A stretch of 64,000 bases of DNA from Treponema sp. (GTDB lineage Bacteria; Spirochaetota; Spirochaetia; Treponematales; Treponemataceae), in contig JAFUTH010000015.1 in the NCBI GenBank assembly GCA_017484285.1, positions 248,001 through 312,000 on the forward strand, read 5' to 3'. A program made the position numbers and the translations under genes. Of the stretch, positions 52,598 through 61,748 are shown in pieces; the stretch's first letter is position 1, and each line of letters opens with the position of its first letter. The notes under the pieces were generated by a model. The model was given only the letters and a program-made list of their open reading frames with translations. It was not told the origin of the DNA and did not search any database.

Positions 52598-53797
52598 ATG
52601 ACACCGAGACGCATGCGACGCAAACTAAGAGCGATTGCAATTTTCATCTCTTTTCTCACTCTGCTCGCAGGATGCGCGACGACCGAACAGCACGCACCGC
52701 TGAGCGAACGCGTTTCACAAACCGAAATCGCCCCAGCCGAAGACACTTCCCTCACGCTCGTCTTTGCTGGCGACATCATGGCGCACAAGCCGAATTATCA
52801 GAACAGTGATTTTGCGCGAATTTGGCGCGACATCACCCCGCTCGTCTCTTCGGGAGACCTTTCCTTCGCGAATATAGAAGCCCCTGTCGCGGCGTCTCTT
52901 CCCTGGAGCACTTACCCCCAGTTCAACATGCACTCAGAATATGTCGAGGCGGCAATAAACGCGGGCTTTAATGTTTTCTCCCTTGCGAATAATCACACGA
53001 ACGACCAATTTTTAGACGGAATCAAAGAAACGAAAAAATACTTCGACACACGAAAAGGAATTTGGGCATGCGGGCTTAAAGAAAAATCGGGCGGAGAACT
53101 CACCTACAAAATCATCGAAAAAAACGGCTGGAACGTGCTCTTCGTGGCAATCACCGAAATTTTGAACCGAAATGACTACGCAAGTTACATCGACTACTAC
53201 CCTTCCACCGAGAAAAAACGCGCCCAGCTCATCGAAGAACTCAAAGCCTTGCAGGAAAAATCCGCGTGCGACCTGTTCGTCGTCTCAATTCACTGTGACG
53301 AGCCGGAATATGTGCTGAGCATCACCGAAAATCACCGCGCGTTCTACAAAAAAATCATCGAAGAATGCAGGGCAGATATTATCTGGGCGAACCACCCGCA
53401 CATCGTAAAGCCATTTGAGGAAACGGCGGCTTCAACCTTCTACACCGAAACGCTCGGGCAAAAAAAGCGCACAGCCTTCATCATGTACGCGAACGGCAAC
53501 ACGATTTCAGCCCAACGCACAAACCCGCAATTTGCCGCCCCCGAAACCCCGCGCGACTACACGGGCGACGGCTTAATCGTCAAACTGACCGCCACAAAAT
53601 CCGCGAAGGGCGAAGTGCTTCTCTCGGGCTTTGAGCCGCATTTGATTACAACCTACATCACCCCAAACTGGCAATATGTCGTAAAAGAGCTAAACGAGGA
53701 TTTCATCAATTCGCTCGACCGCGCGGAAGTGGTTAATTGGGCGAAGTATCTCGGAGAGCGCAAGCGGATTATGGAACGGGTGCTAAAGGGCGACTAA
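52598..53797 (+). CDS. CapA-family metallophosphoesterase-like lipoprotein
   Basis: A 399-residue protein; lipoprotein signal ending LTLLAGC. Mature domain of the CapA/PgsA type: VFAGDIMAH (metal site), LSFANIEAPVA, FNVFSLANNHTNDQ, VSIHCDEPEY, and IWANHPHIVKPFE. Such proteins take part in poly-gamma-glutamate capsule synthesis in Bacillus, but many act in other envelope pathways; no capB or capC neighbours exist here. I prefer the second ATG (52598) because TACACT stands exactly 6 nt before it. Confidence 0.82.
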   Translation: MTPRRMRRKLRAIAIFISFLTLLAGCATTEQHAPLSERVSQTEIAPAEDTSLTLVFAGDIMAHKPNYQNSDFARIWRDITPLVSSGDLSFANIEAPVAASLPWSTYPQFNMHSEYVEAAINAGFNVFSLANNHTNDQFLDGIKETKKYFDTRKGIWACGLKEKSGGELTYKIIEKNGWNVLFVAITEILNRNDYASYIDYYPSTEKKRAQLIEELKALQEKSACDLFVVSIHCDEPEYVLSITENHRAFYKKIIEECRADIIWANHPHIVKPFEETAASTFYTETLGQKKRTAFIMYANGNTISAQRTNPQFAAPETPRDYTGDGLIVKLTATKSAKGEVLLSGFEPHLITTYITPNWQYVVKELNEDFINSLDRAEVVNWAKYLGERKRIMERVLKGD

Positions 53798-53809
53798 GGC
53801 TCTTTTACA

Positions 53810-53844
53810 TTGTAACTTCCTTTTTTTTCCTCTATACTAATCTC
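53810..53844 (+). promoter_or_regulatory. Helicase promoter, leaderless geometry
   Basis: -35 TTGTAA (53810-53815), 17-nt spacer, -10 TATACT (53833-53838), AATCTC, ATG at 53845. No SD. Confidence 0.6.
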
Positions 53845-56430
53845 ATGTCTATCGACTACAAAACATTACCAGTCTACGAACAGAAAGAAAAAATACTTGC
53901 GTGCTTGCGCGAAAATCAGGTGATTGTCGTGCAGTCGCCTACGGGAAGCGGAAAGACAACGCAGATTCCCGTGATTTTGCATGAGGCGGGCTATTCAGAA
54001 AACGGCGTGATTGCCGTGACCCAGCCGCGCCGTATCGCCGCGCTCAGCGTGTCTGAATTTATCGCGAAACAGCTCAAAACATCTTACCCCGGCTTGGTCG
54101 GCTACAAAATGCGCTTTGAGGACAAAACTGACACCACAACGAAAATCAAAATCATGACGGACGGCATTCTCTTGCAGGAGATGAAGCTTGACCCGTGGAT
54201 GACAAAATATTCGGTCATTATGGTGGACGAGGCGCACGAGCGAAGCCTGAACATCGACTTCGTTTTGGGATTGCTCAAACGAGTGCTCGCCGCACGCCCC
54301 GATTTCAAAGTGATTGTCTCCAGCGCAACTATGAACGCGGAAGCCTTTTCCGCCTATTTCGGGAACTGCCCGATTGTCTCAATTGACACGCAAACTTTCC
54401 CAGTCACTCTTGTTTACGACCCGCCGCTTAAAGGGCAAGCCACCACCACGGCGACCGCAACGGGCTCGGAATACCTTCTTTCAAAAATCGAAAAGACGAT
54501 TGACCGTGTGCTTGATAACCACGAAGACGGCGACATTTTGGTCTTCTTGCCGGGCGAAAAAATCATCAAGGATTGCGCAAAACGGCTTTCATTCGCTTCT
54601 TTCCGCTCGAAGATTCACATTGTGCCGCTCTACGGTCGCTTGCCGAAGGAAGAGCAGGAGCGCGTGTTTGACTCAGCCCCATTCGGAAAGAAAAAGGTCG
54701 TGCTTTCAACGAACATCGCAGAAACTTCTGTCACAATCAACGGAATTACGACCGTCATTGACTCAGGATTGGCAAAACTTAATTTCTACAGTCCGAAGAC
54801 CTTCACTTCAAGCCTGAACGAAACGCCTGTAAGCAAAGCAAGCTCTAACCAACGGCGCGGACGGGCGGGAAGAACCCAACCGGGAACTTGCTACCGCCTG
54901 TATTCTCGGAAAGATTTTGACTCCAGACCAGAATACACCACCGAAGAAATTTACCGCACCGATTTGAGCGAAGTCGTGCTCCGCATGAGCGAGCTTGGCA
55001 TCACCGATTTTGACACATTCGACTTTATTTCTCCGCCGCAAAAAGAGGACATTCGCGGGGCAGTGGCAACGCTCAACCAAATGGGCGCACTCAACAGCGA
55101 CAACACGCTTTCTTCTATAGGAAAGCTCATGGTCGAGTTCCCGTTGGAGCCGCGCGTGAGCCGAATCTTAGTCGAAAGCATTATGCGCTACCCCGAAGTG
55201 CTTGAAGAAGCCGTGATTGCAGCCGCATTCATGAGCACGCACTCGCCATTCGTGCTTCCGCCGGGAGAAGAAAGCGACGCGCGAAAGGCGCACCACGCCT
55301 TCCGCGACATTCAGGGTGATTTTGTCTCTTATGTAAAACTTTTTCGCACCTACCAGTCGATGAAAAATCCCGTGCGATTCTGCCAAAACAATTACCTCGA
55401 CGAGCGCGTAATGGCGGAAATCGCGAACATAAAGCAGCAGCTCGAAGAAGAAATCGGAGAACTCGGAATCCCGATTGGAAGCGGCGGCAGCATGGACGAC
55501 TATCTCTGCTGTATCGCTTCGGGCATGATTCAGTTTGTGTGCGTGCGCGAGGGAAAAGAAAACTACCGCTCGCTTACCGCAGACCACATTTCGATTCACC
55601 CCGGCTCTTCTATGTTCCGCACTGACCCGCTCTTTATCGTGGCGGGCGAAATCGTGCGCACGAGCCGAACCTTTGCGATGAGCGTTTCCCCGCTCACCAA
55701 AAATCTGCTCGCAAAAATCTCGCCCGACTTGGAAGCAAAACTCAACGCCATGCGCGGAAAGCGAAGCCGAAGTCTCACGGGCAATCTCGAATACAAAGGC
55801 TCGACCTTCAACGCAATCAAAGGAAAACTCTTGGGGCGTGATGACGGTCACTTTGGTGGCAAAAAGCAAAAAGACAAGAACGAAAACGAAATCATCATCG
55901 GCGGCGAAGTCTTTGAAATCGAAAAGCAGAAAGGAAAGAAAATCCTCATTCTGCCGCTCAACAAATTCAAGTCTGCCCTTCAAAACGAAAAAGACGAAAA
56001 CAAAATGGCGGTGTTCGCCCCGATTCGCTCAAAAGTTTTGCTTCACGGAACAGCCCTGCTTGCGGGCGAAAAACTGGAGCTTGTGTGCAAGGTCGTGCAA
56101 AAGCTCAACCTCACGCCGATTGACGAAAAATCGCTCATCAAGCGCAATTTCAATCTCCACGAGGACGGCTCGGCAGAAAAACTCATCGGCGAGCTGAACA
56201 AAATCTTGAGAATCACGCTTTCTCGGAAAAACAAGGAATACGCCTTCGTCGCACTCTTCACCGACGGTCGCGGCACTTACTGGTTCAAAATGAGCCGCGG
56301 ATTTGCCACCGCCTTAAACGAAAGCCTTTCAAGCCTAGAAACACTCGTTGACGAGCAGATTGACTTCAGCGTGGACGGCAAAGAGCAAATCAACGCCGTG
56401 TACCGCATGTTAAACGGATTGTACGAATAG
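53845..56430 (+). CDS. DEAH-box RNA helicase, HrpA-like
   Basis: An 861-residue helicase starting MSIDYKTLPVYEQ; an upstream frame extending into the CapA-like gene is not used. Motif I GSGKTTQIP, Ia TQPRRIAA, II DEAH, III SATMN, V NIAETSVTI, VI QRRGRAGR, then the HA2 winged-helix/ratchet region and an OB-fold. The C-terminal about 220 residues (from about 640) do not match HrpA closely. Shorter than E. coli HrpA (about 1300). Role in RNA or RNP remodelling assumed. Confidence 0.88.
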   Translation: MSIDYKTLPVYEQKEKILACLRENQVIVVQSPTGSGKTTQIPVILHEAGYSENGVIAVTQPRRIAALSVSEFIAKQLKTSYPGLVGYKMRFEDKTDTTTKIKIMTDGILLQEMKLDPWMTKYSVIMVDEAHERSLNIDFVLGLLKRVLAARPDFKVIVSSATMNAEAFSAYFGNCPIVSIDTQTFPVTLVYDPPLKGQATTTATATGSEYLLSKIEKTIDRVLDNHEDGDILVFLPGEKIIKDCAKRLSFASFRSKIHIVPLYGRLPKEEQERVFDSAPFGKKKVVLSTNIAETSVTINGITTVIDSGLAKLNFYSPKTFTSSLNETPVSKASSNQRRGRAGRTQPGTCYRLYSRKDFDSRPEYTTEEIYRTDLSEVVLRMSELGITDFDTFDFISPPQKEDIRGAVATLNQMGALNSDNTLSSIGKLMVEFPLEPRVSRILVESIMRYPEVLEEAVIAAAFMSTHSPFVLPPGEESDARKAHHAFRDIQGDFVSYVKLFRTYQSMKNPVRFCQNNYLDERVMAEIANIKQQLEEEIGELGIPIGSGGSMDDYLCCIASGMIQFVCVREGKENYRSLTADHISIHPGSSMFRTDPLFIVAGEIVRTSRTFAMSVSPLTKNLLAKISPDLEAKLNAMRGKRSRSLTGNLEYKGSTFNAIKGKLLGRDDGHFGGKKQKDKNENEIIIGGEVFEIEKQKGKKILILPLNKFKSALQNEKDENKMAVFAPIRSKVLLHGTALLAGEKLELVCKVVQKLNLTPIDEKSLIKRNFNLHEDGSAEKLIGELNKILRITLSRKNKEYAFVALFTDGRGTYWFKMSRGFATALNESLSSLETLVDEQIDFSVDGKEQINAVYRMLNGLYE

Positions 56431-56461
56431 GAAGAATGACAAAATAAAAGATACAGTGAAT

Positions 56462-56587
56462 GAAAAAACATGCGGAAGCAAGGTTCGCCACGAATCCACT
56501 TTGCGCGTGCGAGCGTAGCGAGTCAGATTCCTATTACGCGCAACCGTGGATTCTTAGTGGCGGTTCTTGCTGGGAGCATGTTTTTTC
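56462..56587. repeat. 126-bp imperfect palindrome between convergent genes
   Basis: Outer arms GAAAAAACATGC (56462-56473) and GCATGTTTTTTC (56576-56587) are perfect. Further inside AGCAAG pairs with CTTGCT, GCCAC with GTGGC, GAATCCAC with GTGGATTC, and GCGCGT with ACGCGC, separated by small internal loops. It fills most of the 173-nt gap between the helicase and the ABC ATPase and probably terminates both transcripts. The rest of the gap shows no gene. Confidence 0.75.
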
Positions 56588-56603
56588 TTAAGAGCGTAAT
56601 TTT

Positions 56604-58253
56604 CTATTTTGACAAAGTTCCGCTCGTAATGCAGCGACCGCTCTTTCGGTCAAACAGCAGAATGTTGCTTCCCGTGAAGTTTATCGCATGGCTTGAACCA
56701 ATCTCAAAAATCACGCCGCCAAAAACGACGCTCGTGAGAAGATAGTCTTTTATCTTCAGTTTGATGGTCGATTCAAGACCAGTCGGCATGGCACCGCAGA
56801 TTTCCGCGTTGAACATGCCGCTTTCTGCAATCTGCACATATTCAGGGCGCACGCCAAGCACGAAATCCCCGTTTTGCGGCACAGAGTCTTCTTTTTCAGC
56901 AAAGCCCTGCTCGTCGCTCACGCGGGCAATCGGATACTTGAAAACCTCGTCCTTGTTCGCTTTTTCGATGTAGCCCTTTTCAAGGGAAAGTTTTCTCTCC
57001 TTTTCTTTTTCCTGCTCAATGCTCTCGTCGCGGCTCTTGTACCAGTCGGCAAGGCTGAAATTTCCGCCCGGCGTAAAGGTGACTTCCTCGCCGTCAAAGA
57101 CTTTCAGTTTTATCGCCCCCGAAGAATCCTGCTCACCGTGCGCGTTGATGAAGTTGATTGAAGGATTTCCAACGAAGTCTGCGACAAAGAGATTATTCGG
57201 CTTGTTGTAGACCGTAAGCGGCGGTTCGTACTGCTGCAACACGCCGTTGTTAATCAAGCAGATTTTCGTTGCGAGCGTCATAGCTTCCATTTGGTCGTGC
57301 GTGACATACACGAACGTGCTTCCCGTCTCGATGTGAAGCCGCTGAAGCTCGTAGCGCATTTCAAGGCGGAGTTTTGCGTCAAGGTTTGAAAGCGGCTCGT
57401 CCATAAAAAGAACGCTCGGCTCGGGGGCAAGGGTTCGCGCGATTGCGACGCGCTGCTGCTGACCGCCCGAAAGTTCGGCTGGGTATCTGTCCATGAACAT
57501 GCCGATTTTGACGACCCGTGAGACTTTCCGAACGGCGAGGTCGATTTCCTCGGAAGTCAGTTTTCGCTCTTTGACAAGCGGCGTTCCGTTCTGAACGACC
57601 TGCCAGTCTGGGGTGAACGAGTTTCCCTTCGCCTTTTCCGCCGAAACGATTGAATCGACTTTTGCCTTGAGCTTTGCCGCCTGCTCTTTTGCTACTCCCG
57701 TGCTGTCGCTTGAAGTGTGCAAGCCGTAGCCGAAAATCTTTTTTGCGCTGTACATGGAAATCTCAAATGTGTCGATGAGCTTCATGTGCGCTTTTTCTTC
57801 GTCGATTTTTCCGTTTTTGTCCTTGCTTTCTTCGATGACCGAGAGGATTTTCTGCGGATTTTCAAGAATTTCGGCAATCCGAGCAGAAGTTTTCGCCTCC
57901 CAGTTGTAGACCGGAAGCTCCTCAGAGATGTTACTCAAACCGAACGAGATGTTTTTGTAGACCGTCATGTTCGGCCAGAGTGCATAGTTCTGGAACAAGA
58001 ATCCGACTTTTCGCTTGTTTGCGGGAATGTTGATTCCCTGCTCGCTGTCGTACACGACCATATCTCCGATTTCAATCCGCCCGCTCGTGGGAGTTTCAAG
58101 ACCGGCAATCATGCGCAACGTCGTCGTCTTTCCGCAGCCCGACGGACCGAGCAGCGTGACAAAGGCATTGTCGTCAATCAAGAGATTCAATCTATCGACG
58201 CCGTAGAATTTTCCCCAGCGTTTCGTGACATTCGTAAGTTTTATCTGTGGCAT
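56604..58253 (-). CDS. ABC transporter ATPase (ferric-iron/polyamine type) with large internal insertion
   Basis: A 549-residue CUT1/FbpC-type ATPase. Walker A GPSGCGKT (36-43), Q-loop Q88 (FLFQNYALWP), signature LSGGQQQR (261-268), Walker B VLFMDEP, H-loop VTHDQ. In MalK-like proteins Q-loop and signature are about 52 residues apart; here the distance is about 173, so about 120 extra residues (about 110-235, rich in Lys/Glu) sit in the helical subdomain that contacts the permease. A second charged insertion (RDESIEQEKEKERKLSLEKG) is in the C-terminal domain. SD AGGAGG; overlaps the permease stop. Confidence 0.88.
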   Translation of the reverse strand: MPQIKLTNVTKRWGKFYGVDRLNLLIDDNAFVTLLGPSGCGKTTTLRMIAGLETPTSGRIEIGDMVVYDSEQGINIPANKRKVGFLFQNYALWPNMTVYKNISFGLSNISEELPVYNWEAKTSARIAEILENPQKILSVIEESKDKNGKIDEEKAHMKLIDTFEISMYSAKKIFGYGLHTSSDSTGVAKEQAAKLKAKVDSIVSAEKAKGNSFTPDWQVVQNGTPLVKERKLTSEEIDLAVRKVSRVVKIGMFMDRYPAELSGGQQQRVAIARTLAPEPSVLFMDEPLSNLDAKLRLEMRYELQRLHIETGSTFVYVTHDQMEAMTLATKICLINNGVLQQYEPPLTVYNKPNNLFVADFVGNPSINFINAHGEQDSSGAIKLKVFDGEEVTFTPGGNFSLADWYKSRDESIEQEKEKERKLSLEKGYIEKANKDEVFKYPIARVSDEQGFAEKEDSVPQNGDFVLGVRPEYVQIAESGMFNAEICGAMPTGLESTIKLKIKDYLLTSVVFGGVIFEIGSSHAINFTGSNILLFDRKSGRCITSGTLSK

Positions 58254-60085
58254 TATTTTCCTCCTACACCTTTGTCAATGCTTGCGCCCGTGAGTTTGTT
58301 AATCAGCGCATTGAACACAAGGATGGTAACAATCAAAATCAAGTTCATTCCGCTAGAGAAGGCGTACAAGCCCATCTCGTCAAAGTAGTCCATCGCCGTC
58401 GTCATAATCTTGAACTGGTCGCAGAGCAGCATGAAAAGCGTGAGTTCGCGCAGACACGTCATGAACGGCAAGAGGAAACTTGAAATAATCGTGCTTTTCT
58501 GAATCGGAATAATGATTCCGAACATTCGCTTTACCCAGGGAATGTCCTGAATAATCGCCGCCTCTTCAATTTCGCCCGAAATCTGGAGCATTGAGTTGAG
58601 GGAAGCACGGCTCGCGAACGGAATGTATTTGACCGTACCCGTGAGCATGAGAATCAAAAATGTTCCGCCGATTGAGAGCGCCTTTCCGAAAATGAGGAAC
58701 GCAACGCCCACCGAAAGCGACGGCATGAGATACGGCAAAAACGCGACCGAGTTCACATAGGCGGCAGCCTTGCTCCGTCGGTGCTTACTGACCGCATAGC
58801 CGACGAGCGTTCCGATAGTGCCCGCGCAGAGCGCACAGACCACGGCGACATAGAGCTGACCCGCGAAGGCTTTCCAAATCTGCACATTGTGGAGCATACC
58901 AAGCTGACCGAACAAGCCGTATTCGCCCTGTGTGTCAGAGGTCGTCCACCATTTTGTGGTGAGATGCGAGAAATCGCCCGTCTTTAGGAAGCTGTAATCG
59001 CCCGGATTCGGAAGGAAGGTCTCAACGCCGAACGAGATAATCGGATAAATGCTCGTAAGAAGAGTGAGAATGATGAACACACAGGCAACAGCGTACTTTC
59101 CGATTTTGCCGAGATTCGCCTTTGAAATCTGACCTGACTTTCCCGTGACCGTGGTGTAATTCTTTCGGCTTGAAGTGCTTGCCTGGTTGAGCATGAGAAT
59201 CGCCACGCCAAAAATCATCATGATGACGGCGATAATGCTCGCCTCACCCGCACGAGCTGAACTGAGCGCGACATATTTTGTTGAGAGCGTCGTGAGTCCC
59301 AAATAATGCGGAACGGGATAGCTTCCCATCGCACTTCCGAAAACGAGCAAGATTGTAGAAAGAATCGCAGGCTTTACGAGCGGAAGCGTAATGCACAAAA
59401 AGCTCTTCCATTTTGGCGTGTCGAGAATCGTTGCCGCCTCTTCCAAGTTTGCGTCCATGTTGCGGAAAATGCCACCAATCAGAATGTAGGCAAACGGAGC
59501 ATAGTGAAGACCGAGCACCACCGCGCTCGGGAACAAGCCCTGACACCACCAGAGCGGCATGTGAATATTGAAAAGCGACGCCAAAAGACCGTCCGCGCCG
59601 TGCGTGACCGCGTTCGAGTTGAATGCGTTTCGCCACACCATCGCGAGCGTCCACTGCGGCATGATATACGGGAAAATAAAAATCGAGCTTAAATACTGCT
59701 TGAATTTCAGATTCGTGCGCGTGACGAGATATGCGAACACGCCGCCGTACACGATAGAAATAAAGCATGTCAGAACCGCGAGAATCACCGTGTTCAAAAG
59801 CGGAAGCCACAGATTAATCCGCGCGAGCTTTCCCGTAAACAAATCAATCCAGTTGTAGAGCGTGTACTGCCCTTCCTTCAAGCCCGTTCGCACCGAGTCA
59901 ATCGTTCCCGCATGAACCGCAACCGTGTCTTTCGCGAGGTAGATAATCGGCGCAATCGTCGTGATGGAAAGCACAATACCGAAGAGAAGCAAAATCACAT
60001 TCTGCGGCTTGGAGAAGAAAGTCTTTACTTGATTCATTCTCTGCTGCGACAAGAACGGCTTTGCCATTGTAATCGTTTGAGCCAT
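58253..60085 (-). CDS. ABC transporter permease with two fused membrane domains
   Basis: A 610-residue protein with about twelve TM segments in two halves, each with a BPD-permease EAA-type loop (EEAATILDTPKWKSFLCITLPLVKP and EEAAIIQDIPWVKRMFGIIIPIQK). This one-gene double permease is typical of the FbpB/ThiP group (Fe3+, thiamine, aminoethylphosphonate, spermidine). SD AAAGGA. Between the binding-protein gene and this gene is a terminator-like hairpin, a common means to express less permease. Confidence 0.9.
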   Translation of the reverse strand: MAQTITMAKPFLSQQRMNQVKTFFSKPQNVILLLFGIVLSITTIAPIIYLAKDTVAVHAGTIDSVRTGLKEGQYTLYNWIDLFTGKLARINLWLPLLNTVILAVLTCFISIVYGGVFAYLVTRTNLKFKQYLSSIFIFPYIMPQWTLAMVWRNAFNSNAVTHGADGLLASLFNIHMPLWWCQGLFPSAVVLGLHYAPFAYILIGGIFRNMDANLEEAATILDTPKWKSFLCITLPLVKPAILSTILLVFGSAMGSYPVPHYLGLTTLSTKYVALSSARAGEASIIAVIMMIFGVAILMLNQASTSSRKNYTTVTGKSGQISKANLGKIGKYAVACVFIILTLLTSIYPIISFGVETFLPNPGDYSFLKTGDFSHLTTKWWTTSDTQGEYGLFGQLGMLHNVQIWKAFAGQLYVAVVCALCAGTIGTLVGYAVSKHRRSKAAAYVNSVAFLPYLMPSLSVGVAFLIFGKALSIGGTFLILMLTGTVKYIPFASRASLNSMLQISGEIEEAAIIQDIPWVKRMFGIIIPIQKSTIISSFLLPFMTCLRELTLFMLLCDQFKIMTTAMDYFDEMGLYAFSSGMNLILIVTILVFNALINKLTGASIDKGVGGK

Positions 60086-60106
60086 GTATCGTCCTTTGTA
60101 AGAAGT

Positions 60107-60155
60107 AAAAAAATGGCTGTTACGGGCAAGAAAAATCCTACCCGCAACAGCTACA
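60107..60155 (-). terminator. Attenuating hairpin between binding protein and permease
   Basis: On the - strand AGCTGTTGCGGG pairs with CCCGTAACAGCC (one mismatch), followed by T7. Located 94-nt gap; expected to reduce read-through to the permease and ATPase. Confidence 0.7.
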
Positions 60156-60179
60156 AATCAGTGAATGAAAGAATATCGA

Positions 60180-61502
60180 CTAGCGACCGCCACGGAGCGA
60201 GTCAATCCAGTCACCAAGCTCGATTGAAACCTCTGCGCAGTATTTCGGGTCTTCGATGACGAGCGCACCGCCGTTCTCAGCAGACCACCATTCAAATCCA
60301 CGGTCGTTCTTAACCGGGAATTCTGTACCGCCCGCCGTGCTGTGGTGATATTTTGCTTCGTTTTCTGCGGCAAGGATTGGGTTCGCTGAATAGCCACCCA
60401 TGTCTTTGCCCCATGCCGCGAATCCGTCAACCTTTGTGACCATGTATGAAATGAACGCACACGCTGTCCACGGATACGGAGAAGAATCCATGACTTCGAG
60501 GTAGTGGCAGTAGCCGTAGCCGCCGATGCCTTTGTAGCCGTCGTTGTACGCCGCAACCGCGACATTGTTCACAGAAGAATCGCTTGTTTCGGCGACTGAG
60601 CGGAGTTTTGAGTAAACGATGAGCGCGAATTCACCCGCGGCAGATTTTGAGACAAGCTCGTTACAGATTGGACCGTCATCAGTCATCGCGTTGTAGTTCT
60701 GAACCCAAAGTTTCGTCCATGCCAAGCCGTATTTTGCGTTTGCGCCCTCAATGCCGTAGTTCTTTGCGACCGTCGCGCATTCGTCAATCGTTGGCTGGAA
60801 GAAGGCTTTTTTGTCTGCGTCGAGCGCATCGAACGCGTTTTTGAGCCAAGTCGCGTATTTGTCAGAAGAAAGCATGTAGAGGAAGTTCTTTCCGACCAGC
60901 TCCGAGTTGACGTCCATGTACATGCCAGACGCGCCGTTGTAGACGAAATCCCAGCAGTTCTTAAAATCAGCTCCGCCGACCGTGTTGAACATGAAGACCT
61001 TGTTCAACGTCTGTAAAGAAAGAAGCTCAGGATAGTTGTCTTTTGAGAGTTTGTTTGCCTCAGCCCACTCTTTCGGAACGAACGTGCGCAAAATTCCCGT
61101 GTCCATCATCTTTGATTGGATTTGGTTTCCGTCCTGAATCAAAGTCATGAAATACTCAGGATTTGTTGACTTGTAATCGACCGTGAGCGTGGTGAAGATT
61201 GAGTTGTTCTTCGGCTGAGACCATTCAATCGTGCCCGCATATGAAGCATCAAGCGATTTGAGATAGTTGATGAACGCAGCTCCCGCCGTTTTGCCACGGC
61301 TTGAGTTACCGATACCTTTGATTTTTGCATTTTTTGACTCTTCGATGGCTTTTTTGCACAGCTCATCGAAACTCATTGTTTCAGCCTGCTCGATGATTTT
61401 CTGGACTTCAGATTTTTCCGCAACAGCAGCTTTTTTTTCGTTGCAGGACATTCCGAGCAGAGCCAAAGCGCCCAAAGAAAGACAGATAAGTGATTTTTTC
61501 AA
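60180..61502 (-). CDS. ABC transporter substrate-binding lipoprotein
   Basis: A 440-residue lipoprotein. The TTG at 61502 (MKKSLICLSLGALALLGMSC) is the start: AAAGGAGG lies 8 nt before it and the lipobox LGMSC follows. The mature part is a type-II periplasmic binding protein (KIKGIGNSSRGKT, FMFNTVGGADF, WDFVYNG). Fits the iron/polyamine family of the cognate permease. Metal or amine ligand not resolved. Confidence 0.87.
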   Translation of the reverse strand: MKKSLICLSLGALALLGMSCNEKKAAVAEKSEVQKIIEQAETMSFDELCKKAIEESKNAKIKGIGNSSRGKTAGAAFINYLKSLDASYAGTIEWSQPKNNSIFTTLTVDYKSTNPEYFMTLIQDGNQIQSKMMDTGILRTFVPKEWAEANKLSKDNYPELLSLQTLNKVFMFNTVGGADFKNCWDFVYNGASGMYMDVNSELVGKNFLYMLSSDKYATWLKNAFDALDADKKAFFQPTIDECATVAKNYGIEGANAKYGLAWTKLWVQNYNAMTDDGPICNELVSKSAAGEFALIVYSKLRSVAETSDSSVNNVAVAAYNDGYKGIGGYGYCHYLEVMDSSPYPWTACAFISYMVTKVDGFAAWGKDMGGYSANPILAAENEAKYHHSTAGGTEFPVKNDRGFEWWSAENGGALVIEDPKYCAEVSIELGDWIDSLRGGR

Positions 61503-61525
61503 AATAGTACCTCCTTTATTTTGCT

Positions 61526-61636
61526 TTAAAACCTTACCAAATTCCATTCTAGAGCGAAAATTCGGATTGTCAAATGAAATTTTTTATTTCTTCTTCGCTT
61601 CGGCGGCGGAAAAGCGGTGATAAAAAGGATCCTCAT
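61526..61636 (-). CDS. Possible 36-residue leader ORF upstream of the ABC operon
   Basis: ATG at 61636 with AAGGAGG 7 nt upstream, reading MRILFITAFPPPKRRRNKKF and ending in TAA at 61528-61526. The ORF overlaps the promoter of the binding-protein gene. Basic, with a PPP stretch. Could be a leader peptide or chance; SD strength is the main support. Confidence 0.3.
   Translation of the reverse strand: MRILFITAFPPPKRRRNKKFHLTIRIFALEWNLVRF
61546..61573 (-). promoter_or_regulatory. Promoter of the ABC importer operon
   Basis: -35 TTGACA (61568-61573), 16-nt spacer, -10 TAGAAT (61546-61551). Confidence 0.6.
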
Positions 61637-61700
61637 AGAAAGGCCTCCTTGCTTTGTTAATGCAAGTTCTTTGCGACAAGTTCTATTTTTGGTGAAGTCT

Positions 61701-61746
61701 ATACTATAGCCAAAAGTGCTAAATTTTGTGAGATTTGGCTATAGTA
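61701..61746. repeat. ATAGCCAAA palindrome, left copy
   Basis: ATACTATAGCCAAA and TTTGGCTATAGTAT are perfect 14-bp inverted arms with an 18-nt centre. The element ends 2 nt from the stop of the broken ATPase gene; a related copy lies beyond its promoter at 62755-62802. Confidence 0.75.
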
Positions 61747-61748
61747 TC

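Noticed and set aside
53737-53844. A longer start for the helicase within the CapA-like gene
   Set aside because: No SD, no family sequence, and a promoter lies just before 53845.
55168-55983. A 271-residue - strand frame inside the helicase
   Set aside because: Shadow of a strongly coding DEAH helicase; low-complexity composition expected from the reverse of Lys/Glu-rich codons.
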